A program made the position numbers and the translations under genes. The notes below the pieces were generated by a model. The model worked only from the letters and a program-made list of their open reading frames with translations. It ran no database searches and was not told the DNA's origin. A stretch of DNA of 64,000 nucleotides from Streptomyces sp. Z26 (GTDB lineage: Bacteria; Actinomycetota; Actinomycetes; Streptomycetales; Streptomycetaceae), in assembly GCF_003665095.1 (NCBI RefSeq), contig NZ_RCHV01000002.1:1-64000 (forward strand). Direction: 5' to 3'. Shown here one piece after another: positions 33,432-42,088 of the stretch (its first letter is position 1; each line of letters starts with the position of its first letter).

Positions 33432-33483
33432 TCGGTGACACGCACAGCCGAACATCCCAGTGACATCACGACCGAACCTCACA
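33432..33483 (-). repeat. Putative right transposon end
   Basis: Reading inward from 33483 on the minus strand the sequence starts TGTGAGGT. It carries GATGTCACTG about 18 bp in and the 11-mer CGTGTCACCGA at 33432-33442. These mirror the left end at 20638. Immediately outside lies the tap-derived sequence CCGTG (33484-33488), the expected but unmatched target duplication. Confidence 0.5.
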
Positions 33484-35182
33484 CCGTGCCCTTGATCGCG
33501 GCCAGCACAGCGGCCATCGCCGGATCGACCTCCCTGTGACGTTCCATCGCCACCAGGAACTCCACATCGGAAAGGTCCTTGGTGACGCCGAGGTCGGCGA
33601 GGGTATCGACATACGCATTCTTGAGCCGGTCGTGCCACGGGTCCAAGTACGCACCGGTCTCACGCCGCAGATACGCCTCAAGCGGCTCCACGTTGTGACC
33701 CAACTCCTGAGCGTAAGCGACGGTGTGCGTCTGATACCAGGCCGGCCCCGCCGGCCGCACGCCAGCCGGCGTGAACGGCGAAGGGAGCCGCGGATCCAGC
33801 TCGATACCCGAGAGATCCACCAACCAACTCCCCGGCACCTTCGGATTGAACGGCGGGCCCACGAAATGCACCGGCTCCGACAGGCCGACCATCAACCGCG
33901 CGGAAGCGGCGAGGAACGCCGTATTCAAGTCCAAGCCCACCGCGTACGGGAGCAGACACTCCTCGTCACTCAGCAGCTGAGGAACGCGCACCCACTGATA
34001 CGCCTCCTCGTGAAGAAAACCACCCATCCACCCGGAACGGTGGACCGCAGGGTGCTCAAGCTGGCCCTCCGGCGGCGCCGGATCCATCGGCCCCGTACCC
34101 AAACTGCCAGGATTATGACCAGACACCCAATTACCAGTCACCTCATCACGCACAGGCCTCGTCGGCGGACGCAACGCCGTCATCAACTCCAAACCACACA
34201 CAGCCACAGAACCACGCGGGGTGATGACGCGCTGGGCGTACACGCCGAGGACGCGGGCGATGTCGGCCGGTTCCAGGTCGCAGACGCCGGGCCAGGACCG
34301 CTCGTCGAGCGCGTCCCACGGCAGGATCGCCAACTGCACGCACTGCCGGTCGCGCCCCTGCGCCGTGCGGTAGATCCGTGCCCACGGACCGAAACCCCGC
34401 CGAGTGAGCTGCCAGCGCGCCGTGAGCACCTGACGGACGACCGGGTGGTCCTCGGGCAGACGCAGGCCGCGTCGGTCCTCGAGGCGCTCGGGCAGTCCGA
34501 GCTTCGCGGCCGCGGCCGCGGTGAGGACGACCAGCGGGTCGGCGTCCTTGCCGTAACGGTGCAGCGCCGACGCGCCGAGACCGGACTCGCCCAGTGTCCA
34601 CTCCACCAGCTCCACCACGTTGGTGGCCGGGCAGTCGAGCACCAGGCCGCCCATCGCGTACGCGGAACCGTCACCGTCCAGCACCACGAGCGGACCGTGG
34701 GGAAAGCGCGGGTCGACGGCGGACGCGGCCCCCTTCTTCACCGCCGGGCGCCGCAACGCGGACGGGCGTACGACCGAACGACCCGGCGTCCCGACCAGGG
34801 CCGAGGCGGCCGGGGTCTGCTCAGGGGCGGCAGCCTCCGTCTGCTCCGGGGCGACCGAGCCGGAGAACGTCTCGAGAACCTCCGGCTCCGGCGCGGAGCC
34901 CGAGACCGGAGTGGGCGTGACGGAGGCGCCGTGCGCGGGGTACTTCGCCGCCCAGCCCTTCAGTAGCCGTTGATACGCCTCCAAGCGCGGCGACTTCGGC
35001 TCGGAGCGGCCGTTCTCGTAGTTCTTCACCGTCTGCACGGTCGACTTCAGGGCCTGCGCGAGCCGAGCCTGGGTGATACCCGCAGCCTCACGTAGCCGGG
35101 CGCGTTCCGCCGGGGGCGGGAGCTGCGGCTCCTCCTCCAGCAGAGCGTCGATGTTCGCGAACAGCTCTTCCTCGGACGCCAT
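33479..35182 (-). pseudogene. tap: Second tap gene, truncated at its 3' end
   Basis: A 567-residue Tap homologue that retains the XRE-type helix-turn-helix (ITQARLAQALKSTVQTVKNYENGR) and runs parallel to the full-length Tap as far as its ...AIKATV segment, here AAIKGTV. It then meets TGA at the proposed transposon end. About 170 C-terminal residues are missing, and no tpg follows. The ATG at 35182 has an AAGGGA Shine-Dalgarno and gives the family-like MASEEELFANIDALL. The stop is created by transposon sequence (TGTGAGG). An IS element sits 28 bp upstream of the start, so native expression is also likely lost. Whether the fragment still binds telomeric DNA is unknown. Confidence 0.8.
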
Positions 35183-35210
35183 CTCGATCCCTTCTCGCAC
35201 CCTCACCTTA

Positions 35211-36109
35211 GAGCTCGTAACACGATCTTGTTGAAGTGTCCTGGTCGGGCGTGACTGGTGCGGCGATTCGGCCGTTCGGAAGGTTGTGAGTACCCGGCCG
35301 TGGATCGTGGACGACGACTTGTGGGCGCTGATCGAGCCGCTGCTGCCGCCCTGGCCCGAGAAGGCGCCGGGGCCGCGGCCTGTGGCCGACCGGCTGTGTC
35401 TGCAGGGCGTCCTGTACGTGCTCCACAACGACATAGCCTGGCAACTGCTACCCTTGGAGCTGGGATTCGGCTTCGGGCAGACCTGCTGGCGCAGGCTGGA
35501 GCGGTGGCAGCAGGCCGGTGTCTTCGATCAGCTGCACCACCTCCTGCTCGCCGAACTCAACGCGGCCGGCGAACTCGACTGGTCCAGGGCGTGCGTGGAC
35601 GGCTCCCACATCCGCGCGAAAAAGGGGGAGCCGACACCGGTCCGTCGCCGGTCGACCGGCGGAAGACGGGCAGCAAACACCATCTGATCTGCGACGGACG
35701 CGGCACTCCGCTCAAGGTCATCACCACCGCGGCCAACGTCAACGACGTCACCCAGACCCTCGCTCTCGTCGACGGCATCCCGCCCGTCGCAGGCCGCCCC
35801 GGCCGACCACGCCGCCGCCCCGACACACTGCTCGGGGACAAGGGCTACGACTCCAACCCCAACCGCCGAAAGCTACGCAAGCGCCGGATCCTGCCGGTCA
35901 TCTCCCGCAAGGGCGCCCCGAACATCAAGGGGCTGGGCAAACTCCGCTACGTCGTCGAGCAGACCTTTGCCCTGCTCCACCAGTTCAAGCGGCTCGCCGT
36001 GCGATGGGAACGCCGCACCGAACTCCACGACGCATTCGTCTCCCTCGCCTGCAGCCTCATCTGCTGGAGACGGCTCAAGAAGCACCGATCATGATCGTGT
36101 TACGAGCTC
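35211..36109 (+). mobile_element. IS5-family (IS427-like) insertion sequence
   Basis: An 899-bp element with perfect 17-bp terminal inverted repeats (GAGCTCGTAACACGATC at both ends) and a 3-bp TTA target duplication (35208-35210 and 36110-36112). It encodes one transposase in two overlapping frames. The size, TNA-type target and split frame fit the IS427 subgroup. It inserted in the leader of the truncated tap gene, separating the Shine-Dalgarno and start codon from the original promoter region. Confidence 0.93.
35286..36094 (+). CDS. IS5-family DDE transposase, expressed by -1 frameshift (orfA/orfB)
   Basis: OrfA (35286-35687) starts at a GTG and holds the helix-turn-helix/DUF4096-like N-terminus (WALIEPLLPP) and the first catalytic Asp (CVDGSHIRAKKG). 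The run AAAAAGGGGG at 35619-35628 allows a -1 shift into orfB, giving AKKGGADTG and then the second Asp (LLGDKGYDS) and the Glu (YVVEQTFALLHQF), ending at 36094. Joined, the product is about 270 residues, normal for the family. All catalytic residues are intact, so the copy may be active. Confidence 0.9.
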
Positions 36110-36112
36110 TTA

Positions 36113-36522
36113 GCGCCATTTAACCTAGATATGCACCTCTTTCTTTAACCCGCCGGAAAGACTTGTGATAAGCCTCCGACGTGAACCCTGACTCGCAGCA
36201 GATCGGAGAAGGACTCTGAACCGTCGTGTCCCCTCAAGTGCCGGGCGGGGAGATGCGGGCGATCGCATGCTCGGAGCACCAGAAGGTTACGTGGGGTGGA
36301 AAGAAGCGTCCGGCGATGCCACGAAGGAACTAGAGGTGACGTCGAGCCCACCGCCCGCACCATCGACGTTCCGGAGAGGACCTTGACCGGCCTCGGCCTC
36401 CTCGACGGCGCCCTCTGGCCTTGGCCTTGCGCAAACCCCAGGACTACTTCCACCACGTGTGGTCCACCGCCCTCCGCACCACAGCCACGATCGCTACGGC
36501 GATGGATCCGGCAGTCGGCGAC
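36113..36522. other. Intergenic region without a convincing gene
   Basis: 410 bp between the IS element and the lipoprotein gene. The first ~50 bp are A+T-richer and are probably the original control region of the truncated tap. The remainder contains short open frames on both strands whose translations look random. I see no RNA gene or clear repeat. Confidence 0.5.
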
Positions 36523-37194
36523 TCAACCGCCGGGCAGATCCGTTCCCTTAGGCGCCCGATAACAGCCTGAGTCGACATCGACGAGGATGATCTCTTTCAG
36601 ATCCCCCGAACGCTTTTCCCGCCATTCCACGGACAGGGTGTGGTGCGTCTTGGGATGAACGGCGGTGATTTCCGGGTTTCCTGCCTCCGTGTTCGCCTTC
36701 CCGTCCCTGGTGATGTTCCAGCCGTTCTTGGGGAGTTCCGTGCGGAGTTTCGCCATCGCCGCGGCGAAACTCCCCCTCTGCACGTCGTAGACGCTCCACG
36801 GGTGGTTCACCGCGTAGTACGTCGTGAAGTCAGGATCGACAGCGTCGCAACTACCGGCCGCGGCACCCGACTCGCTCACCTCGCCCTCGATGGCCATCCA
36901 TCCGAGGACCTTGCTGGAGGTCCTGTCCACATCTTCCTCGGCGGCCGCGACACCCCGTACCTCAGGTACGTACCCCAGCTCTTCCCGTGCTTCCGACTGC
37001 TCGTGTGCCACCTTGTCGGCGGGCTTCTCCACGTCACCCGACCCGTTTCCGTCGTCCATCGAACACCCCGTCAACCCAGCCAGCAGGATCGCCGTGGACA
37101 CGGCGTACAGCGCCCGAACCCTCGGATGCTTACGAATGACTCGCCCCTGTATCTCTCGCCGCTCTTCCGGTTGCCCGAACCATTTCAGCCGCAC
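36523..37194 (-). CDS. Putative secreted lipoprotein
   Basis: A 223-residue protein with an N-terminal basic stretch, a hydrophobic segment and a lipobox (LLAGLTGC, Cys at about residue 44), so it should be anchored to the outer face of the membrane. The mature part is hydrophilic and unassigned (WSVYDVQRGSFAAAMAKLR, TLSVEWREKRSG). It resembles the many small Streptomyces lipoproteins of unknown function. The GTG at 37194 gives an unusually long N-region before the signal; a later non-ATG start is possible but none is well supported. Confidence 0.7.
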   Translation of the reverse strand: MRLKWFGQPEERREIQGRVIRKHPRVRALYAVSTAILLAGLTGCSMDDGNGSGDVEKPADKVAHEQSEAREELGYVPEVRGVAAAEEDVDRTSSKVLGWMAIEGEVSESGAAAGSCDAVDPDFTTYYAVNHPWSVYDVQRGSFAAAMAKLRTELPKNGWNITRDGKANTEAGNPEITAVHPKTHHTLSVEWREKRSGDLKEIILVDVDSGCYRAPKGTDLPGG

Positions 37195-37341
37195 GTTACG
37201 TAGTCCCCGACCACCACACTCGACAGGTTGCGGAGGCTCGTCGAGGGGTAACCACCGTCCGCGTCCCAGACCATCCTCGGGGAGCCAGGTCGCATCGCGT
37301 ATCAGGGCGCGGCACGCGTGTGCACGCGTACTCGTGGGCGC

Positions 37342-37995
37342 TCAGGGGGCGGCTGGACGGGCTGCTGGCCGGTTGAGCAACAGCGCGACGCCGGCGACCA
37401 GTTGTGCGGCGAGTACGGGGTAGGCGGCGAGGCGCTCGAACGTGCCGGCGGCCTCGACGTGCAGGACGGGGTGGAGCAGACAGGAAACGCTTCCGACGGT
37501 CGCCAGCACCGTGAGAGCACCGGTGAGGAGGGGCGGCCAGCGCAGCCGACGGGACTGGACGGCTGCGAGCAGCACGACGACGTTGCCGCCGCCGATGGCG
37601 AGGACCGCGCCGATGAAGTGGAAGGGGAACGTCTCCGACGGCGTCTCGTGGAAGAACGCGATCGTCACCAGACCGACCGCGTAGGCGAGGGTGAAACCGA
37701 ACATGCACTGCCCCAGGCGACCCGCCGCGCGGAAGCCCGGTGCGCGGGTCGCCGCCCACGACACCAGAAGAGCGTTCAGTACCCAGGCGCCGTTCAGCGC
37801 CCACGAGCGGGGTGAGTCGGCGATCCTGTCGTCGAACACCGTGCGCGAGGTGACCCCGAGGTCGCTGATGAGGTTGTCGGCGTAGCTGTAGGCAGGGGTC
37901 GACCAGGCATGGGCCGCGACCGCCTCACCGACCCAGTAAGCGGTGCAGGCGACCAGAAAGGCGAGCCCTGTCACTCGGTACGACGCGCTTCCCAT
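37342..37995 (-). CDS. DUF998 family membrane protein
   Basis: A 217-residue integral membrane protein with about six hydrophobic helices. It carries the pattern seen in DUF998 proteins: YSYADNLISDLGVT after the first helix, then SPRSWALNGAWVLNALL and a HFIGAVLAIGGGN segment. Function is unknown. It stands alone, downstream of nothing obvious on its strand, with ATG at 37995. Confidence 0.8.
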   Translation of the reverse strand: MGSASYRVTGLAFLVACTAYWVGEAVAAHAWSTPAYSYADNLISDLGVTSRTVFDDRIADSPRSWALNGAWVLNALLVSWAATRAPGFRAAGRLGQCMFGFTLAYAVGLVTIAFFHETPSETFPFHFIGAVLAIGGGNVVVLLAAVQSRRLRWPPLLTGALTVLATVGSVSCLLHPVLHVEAAGTFERLAAYPVLAAQLVAGVALLLNRPAARPAAP

Positions 37996-38187
37996 GATCG
38001 TTCATCGTACGGGCCGTCCTCCGGCCCCATCCGACCGGTCACCGAACTCCACGCCCAACACAGAACCCCACGGAGAGGGAAGGGCCGGACAGTCACCGGA
38101 AGATCCGGCACCCCGACAACTCCCCCGCGCGAACAGGGAGATGGGCCGCGACTCCGCTCCGCACGGAGCCCGCCGACGTACGTGCCG

Positions 38188-38814
38188 TCAACCCCGGGTC
38201 GCAGGCGCACTCATCGCCGCCGCCAGGAACGTGATCGCCCACCGCCGGGACTCGTCACCCGCCACCGAAGACGCGCACCCCGGAGACGACCCCTGATGCA
38301 CCTCAAGGCGGTCGACGGCCGTCACCGCGAGGATTCCCCGCATCCGGAACCACAGTTCAGCCGAGTCGACGCCGGGCAGTGCGCGTGCGAAGGCCGCGAG
38401 GTAGCGCGTACGCACCGCCTCCTCGGCCGGGCCGGTCCAGCCACGTACCTCGTTCGCCGGGTCGCTGAGGATCGCCATGATCAGCCGCGATCTCCGCGCA
38501 CCCCCCTCGTCCACCGACATGCCGTCGAACAGCGGCCCCGCGAACGCCTCCACCAACGCGTCGACCGACGGTTCGGGCGTCCGCGCGAGCAGCCTGTCGA
38601 GCCCCGCGCGCTGGGCGGCGACGACGGGCTCGCTCACGCGGCGGGCGACCGCCGCCATCAGCTCCGCCTTCGAGCCGAAGTGGTAGCCGACAGCGGCGAC
38701 GTTCGCCCCGGCGAGACCGGTGATCGCGCGGATCGAGGTGCCGCGGTATCCGTGCTCGGCGAAGAGCTGCTCGGCCGCGTCGAGGATCTGGGTGCGGGTG
38801 TCTGGGGTCGCCAC
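38188..38814 (-). CDS. TetR-family transcriptional regulator
   Basis: A 208-residue regulator with the N-terminal TetR helix-turn-helix (ILDAAEQLFAEHGYRGTSIRAITGLAGANVAAVGYHFGSK). The C-terminal ligand domain is of the type with a conserved tryptophan region near residue 125. It starts at GTG 38814 and is divergent from the ketopantoate-reductase-like gene, 70 bp away. It probably represses that gene and itself through the inverted repeat between them. Confidence 0.9.
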   Translation of the reverse strand: MATPDTRTQILDAAEQLFAEHGYRGTSIRAITGLAGANVAAVGYHFGSKAELMAAVARRVSEPVVAAQRAGLDRLLARTPEPSVDALVEAFAGPLFDGMSVDEGGARRSRLIMAILSDPANEVRGWTGPAEEAVRTRYLAAFARALPGVDSAELWFRMRGILAVTAVDRLEVHQGSSPGCASSVAGDESRRWAITFLAAAMSAPATRG

Positions 38815-38832
38815 GGAAGGAACTGTACATAT

Positions 38833-38862
38833 GCTTGAATGAAACGAACGTATGAATCAAGC
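38833..38862. promoter_or_regulatory. Inverted repeat, probable TetR operator
   Basis: GCTTGA (38833-38838) and TCAAGC (38857-38862) form an interrupted palindrome in an A+T-rich 70-bp gap between the divergent tetR-like and reductase genes. This is the expected place for the operator covering both promoters. Confidence 0.45.
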
Positions 38863-38884
38863 AAACGTGTGAGTGAGGATCGCC

Positions 38885-39760
38885 ATGAAGTTGCTCGTGT
38901 ACGGCGCCGGGGTCTGCGGCACCCTGTTCGCCGCCCGCATGTACGAGGCCGGGCACGAGGTCACGCTCCTCGCCCGGGGCGCGCGCCTGGCCGCCCTGCG
39001 CCAGAACGGGGTACGGCTCGCCCAGGAGGACAGCCCGGCGGTCCAACGACTGCCGATACCGGTGGTCGGGACCCCTGCCGACGCGTACGACCTGATCGCC
39101 GTCTTCGTCCGCGCCCACCAGGTGGACCCGGTGCTGGAATCACTCGCCGAGATCCGGGGCGACGTGCTGTTCCTGCTCAACTGGGCAGCCGGACCGGAGC
39201 CGTTGACCGCGGCGCTGGGCCACGAGCGGGTACTGCTCGGCTTCCCCACCAACGGCGGCACGATGGACGGCGACGTGGTCCGCTACCGCGGCAGCAGCGC
39301 ACTCACCCGCCGGGTCGCGATGCCGATCGGCGAACCCGACGGCCGTACCACCCCGCGGGTGGCGCGGCTCGTGGACACGTTCCGCGCCGCCGGGATCAAC
39401 GCGGCAGCCGAGACGCGGATGGATGCCTGGCTCACGACGCACGCCGCCTTCGAGGTGCCGCTCGGCCAGGCGGCGGGGGCGGCCGGCGGACCGGTGGCAC
39501 TCGCCGCCGACCCGGCCGCCGTACACGCCATGCTCGAGCAGATACGGCGCAACCTCGCCACGCGGGGAACGCCACCGGTACCACGCGCCTTCACCGCCTT
39601 GCGCTCCCTCCCGCAGGGGCTCCTCGTGACCGTGCTGCGCCGCTTCCTCAGGAGCCCGACGGCCGTGCACAGCGGGCTCAACGACTCCTCCCCCGCCGCC
39701 GCGGCCGAACTCGAACGGCTCGCCGCGCAACTCCGGGCCCGTACGGAGACCCGCAGCTGA
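38885..39760 (+). CDS. Ketopantoate reductase (PanE/ApbA)-like NAD(P)H oxidoreductase
   Basis: A 291-residue protein with an N-terminal Rossmann fold (KLLVYGAGVCGTLFAARMYEAGHEVTLLARG) and the 6PGDH-like C-terminal helical domain typical of the PanE family. The ATG at 38885 has GAGG upstream and avoids four extra residues of an earlier GTG. It is divergent from a TetR regulator and not next to pantothenate genes, so it is more likely a regulated paralogue acting on another 2-keto acid or xenobiotic than the biosynthetic PanE. Confidence 0.8.
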   Translation: MKLLVYGAGVCGTLFAARMYEAGHEVTLLARGARLAALRQNGVRLAQEDSPAVQRLPIPVVGTPADAYDLIAVFVRAHQVDPVLESLAEIRGDVLFLLNWAAGPEPLTAALGHERVLLGFPTNGGTMDGDVVRYRGSSALTRRVAMPIGEPDGRTTPRVARLVDTFRAAGINAAAETRMDAWLTTHAAFEVPLGQAAGAAGGPVALAADPAAVHAMLEQIRRNLATRGTPPVPRAFTALRSLPQGLLVTVLRRFLRSPTAVHSGLNDSSPAAAAELERLAAQLRARTETRS

Positions 39761-39890
39761 CGTCTGACGACGCTCCCACGTACCTCCGGTACGGGCACGG
39801 GGCGTACCTGGCGCCGTCCGGGCAGCACCTCGGCCGCGAACGGTGCCACCAGCCGGTCCGGGTCCGCCCGCCCCATGTCGACGCACCGCG

Positions 39891-40100
39891 TCAACGTCGA
39901 CCGGACTTCCCCTTCCGTACGAAGCCGTAGGCCACCGCCAGCGCGCAGACGACGATCGCCAGAACGCCCCACGTCCCGGTGCTCTCGGAGGCGACGAGGA
40001 AAACGCAGAGCATGATGCCCGGAACGGCGAACGCGGCGGCGAAGCGGGCGTAGCGTCTGACGACGGTCCGCTGCTCCAGGGACCATCCTGTGTAGGGCAT
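39891..40100 (-). CDS. Small membrane protein, 69 aa
   Basis: A 69-residue protein starting MPYTGWSLEQRTVVRR after a strong GGGAGG Shine-Dalgarno. Two hydrophobic helices (FAAAFAVPGIMLCVFLVA and WGVLAIVVCALAVAYGFV) precede a basic tail. It resembles the many short two-helix Streptomyces membrane proteins with no assigned function. Single gene with no evident operon. Confidence 0.65.
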   Translation of the reverse strand: MPYTGWSLEQRTVVRRYARFAAAFAVPGIMLCVFLVASESTGTWGVLAIVVCALAVAYGFVRKGKSGRR

Positions 40101-40433
40101 ACCGGTTTTCCTCCCGTACGGCCCGGACGGTGCTTCTCCGCCCACGGCCTTTTCTTCCTCTTCGACGGCTCGGGCCCCGACGTCGTCGGAGGCGGGCCGT
40201 CCTGCCTAGTCCAGCGTTCCCGGAGCCTCCCGGATGATTCCGATGTGGTGGGAAACCTGCCCGCGTGGTCGCGGCCCGCGTACGCCCTCGGTCGCGGCCA
40301 CGGCGGTGGCACAGTGATGTGCCACACCCCGACCGTCCCGGGGGCCCAGGTCGAAATACGTGCGGGCCGAACGGAGTTGTGGTGAGGCGTACGTGTAGGT
40401 GTACGTCCCACCTTCCCCTGTCCAGGAGCCGTG
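40101..40433. other. Intergenic region between divergent genes
   Basis: 333 bp between the small membrane gene (minus) and the Old Yellow Enzyme gene (plus). It should contain both promoters. The only clear signal is the AGGAG Shine-Dalgarno of the plus-strand gene. No repeat or RNA gene is recognised. Confidence 0.45.
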
Positions 40434-41558
40434 ATGACCCTCGCCCCCTCGATCGCCGAGCGCGCCGCCGCGGCGCTCTCCCGTCCCGCCGTGATCAACG
40501 GCCTCAAGATCCCCAACCGGATCGCGATGGCCCCGATGACCCGCATGTTCTCCCCGGGCGGGGTTCCCGGCGACGACGTCGCGTCGTACTACGGTCGCCG
40601 CGCCGCCGCCGGAGTCGGGCTCGTGATCACCGAGGGCACCTACGTCGGCCACCCGTCGGCCGGACAGAGCGACCGGGTGCCGCGCTTCCACGGCGAGGAG
40701 CAGCTCGCGGGCTGGCGGCGCGTGGCGGAGGCCGTGCACGCTGCCGACGGCAGGATCGTGCCGCAGCTGTGGCACATCGGGATGGTGCGCAAGGACGGCG
40801 AGCCGCCGTTCGCGGACGCGCCCGCCATGGGCCCGTCCGGGGTGCGGATCGACGGGAACGGGACGGGGCGCGCGATGACCCGTTCCGACCTCGACGACGT
40901 GATCGGCGCCTTCGCGGAGGCGGCGGCCGAGGCGGAGCGCCTCGGCTTCGACGGCGTCGAACTGCACGGCGCGCACGGCTACTTGCTCGACCAGTTCCTG
41001 TGGGAGCACACCAACCGCCGTACGGACGCCTACGGCGGTGACGCCACGGCCCGTACCCTGTTCACGGCCGAGATCGTGGCGGCCGTACGGGAACGCGTCT
41101 CCAACACGTTCCCCGTCCTGTTCCGATACTCGCAGTGGAAGCAGGACGCCTACGACGCCCGACTGGCGCACACCCCGCAGGAGCTGGACGCCCTGCTCGC
41201 CCCGCTCGCGGCTGCCGGGGTGGACGCCTTCCACGCCTCGACACGGCGCTACTGGGAGCCCGAGTTCGACGGCTCCGCGCTCAACCTCGCGGGCTGGACG
41301 AAGAAGCTCACCGGGCTGCCCACGGTGACGGTCGGCTCGGTGGGCCTGAACGGCGACTTCATCAACGCCTTCAAGGGTGAGGGCTCCAGCGTCCGCGGCC
41401 TGGACGACCTCGTGGAACGCCTGGAGGCCGACGAGTTCGACCTCGTCGCCGTCGGCCGCGCGCTGCTCCAGGACCCGACGTGGGCCGCGAAGGTCCTCGC
41501 GGGGCGCCTCGACGAACTCGCCCCGTACGACAAGGTCGCGCTCAAGTCCCTGAGCTAG
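40434..41558 (+). CDS. NADH:flavin oxidoreductase, Old Yellow Enzyme family
   Basis: A 374-residue FMN-dependent ene-reductase-type enzyme. The N-terminal RIAMAPMTRMFSPGGVP is the characteristic flavin-site strand. VGLVITEGTYVG and PQLWHIGMV follow, then the substrate-binding LHGAHGYLLDQFLWEHTNRRTDAYGG. The C-terminal FMN phosphate region ends with FDLVAVGRALLQDPTWAAKV. The ATG at 40434 is favoured over the adjacent GTG because AGGAG is well spaced. A perfect hairpin follows the stop. Likely reduces activated C=C bonds; the natural substrate is unknown. Confidence 0.9.
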   Translation: MTLAPSIAERAAAALSRPAVINGLKIPNRIAMAPMTRMFSPGGVPGDDVASYYGRRAAAGVGLVITEGTYVGHPSAGQSDRVPRFHGEEQLAGWRRVAEAVHAADGRIVPQLWHIGMVRKDGEPPFADAPAMGPSGVRIDGNGTGRAMTRSDLDDVIGAFAEAAAEAERLGFDGVELHGAHGYLLDQFLWEHTNRRTDAYGGDATARTLFTAEIVAAVRERVSNTFPVLFRYSQWKQDAYDARLAHTPQELDALLAPLAAAGVDAFHASTRRYWEPEFDGSALNLAGWTKKLTGLPTVTVGSVGLNGDFINAFKGEGSSVRGLDDLVERLEADEFDLVAVGRALLQDPTWAAKVLAGRLDELAPYDKVALKSLS

Positions 41559-41573
41559 TCGGGACGTCCGCCG

Positions 41574-41597
41574 CCGGGCCCCCGCGACGGGGCCCGG
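41574..41597 (+). terminator. Perfect G+C hairpin terminator
   Basis: CCGGGCCCC / GGGGCCCGG (9-bp perfect stem, 6-nt loop) 15 bp after the Old Yellow Enzyme stop. No U-tract follows, as is usual in Streptomyces. It lies between convergent genes, so it may act in both directions. Confidence 0.65.
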
Positions 41598-41648
41598 TCG
41601 GGGGCGGAACTCCGGGCCCGTACGACGCGCCCGTCGTACGGTGGGCCG

Positions 41649-42026
41649 CTACGACCGCCGGTCGGGCGGCAGGAACCCGTGCTCCGACAGGTCGAACCAG
41701 TTGCCCTCGGGGTCCGTCGCCCGGTACTCGGCGAACGGCCGGTCGCCGCCGCGCAGCACCGGCTCGGCGACGCCGTGCCCGGTCAGCCGTTCCGCGGTGG
41801 AGGCGACGTCGGGCACCTCGAAGCCGAAGTGGTTGAAGCCGACCGGTACGTCCCCGTCCAGGGCACGCTGGATGAGCGCGAGGTTGATGTATCCGTCGGT
41901 GACGAACCGGCTGCCGTCCGGGTCCTGGTGGAACTCCTCCATCTGGAGCGTCTCGCAGTAGAAGTGCGCCGCTGCGGCGGCGTCCTCGACGACCAGGGCC
42001 AGGTGCCGGAGGCGGGGCCTGCTCAT
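41649..42026 (-). CDS. VOC (glyoxalase/bleomycin-resistance) family protein
   Basis: A 125-residue vicinal-oxygen-chelate protein. The N-terminal LRHLALVVEDAAAAAHFYCETL and C-terminal ATDPEGNWFDLSEHGF are typical of the paired beta-alpha-beta-beta-beta modules. The metal ligands expected are His near residue 7, His (FNHFGFEV) and Glu near the second repeat. The ATG at 42026 has GAGGAGAACC upstream. Substrate unknown. Confidence 0.85.
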   Translation of the reverse strand: MSRPRLRHLALVVEDAAAAAHFYCETLQMEEFHQDPDGSRFVTDGYINLALIQRALDGDVPVGFNHFGFEVPDVASTAERLTGHGVAEPVLRGGDRPFAEYRATDPEGNWFDLSEHGFLPPDRRS

Positions 42027-42088
42027 GTCGGTTCTCCTCGGTGGTCTCGTCGGTGGTCTCGTCGGAACGTCGTGGTGGCCGTGGCCCG

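Larger units (their letters stand above)
20638..33483. mobile_element. Candidate Tn5053/Tn7-like transposon carrying a three-gene defence-like cargo
   Basis: A 12.8-kb segment bounded by matching inverted sequence: TGTGCGGT at 20638 on the plus strand and TGTGAGGT reading inward from 33483 on the minus strand. Each is followed by the subterminal 11-mer CGTGTCACCGA. It contains the tniA-tniB operon (20682-28071, minus) and a cargo of three genes (28514-33262, plus). The right boundary coincides exactly with the point where the second tap gene loses its frame. No 5-bp target duplication is found: the flanks are GCACC on the left and CCGTG on the right. The missing tap 3' end is also absent from the left flank, so the left side has probably been rearranged since insertion. 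TGT...ACA ends are expected for this superfamily. Confidence 0.6.

Noticed and set aside
36296..36562. 88-codon plus-strand frame before the lipoprotein gene
   Set aside because: It overlaps the 3' end of the lipoprotein gene, has random-like composition and no ribosome site.
39140..40546. 468-codon minus-strand frame
   Set aside because: It overlaps the reductase gene and a well-supported small membrane gene, and its translation is Arg/Gly/Pro-rich without structure.
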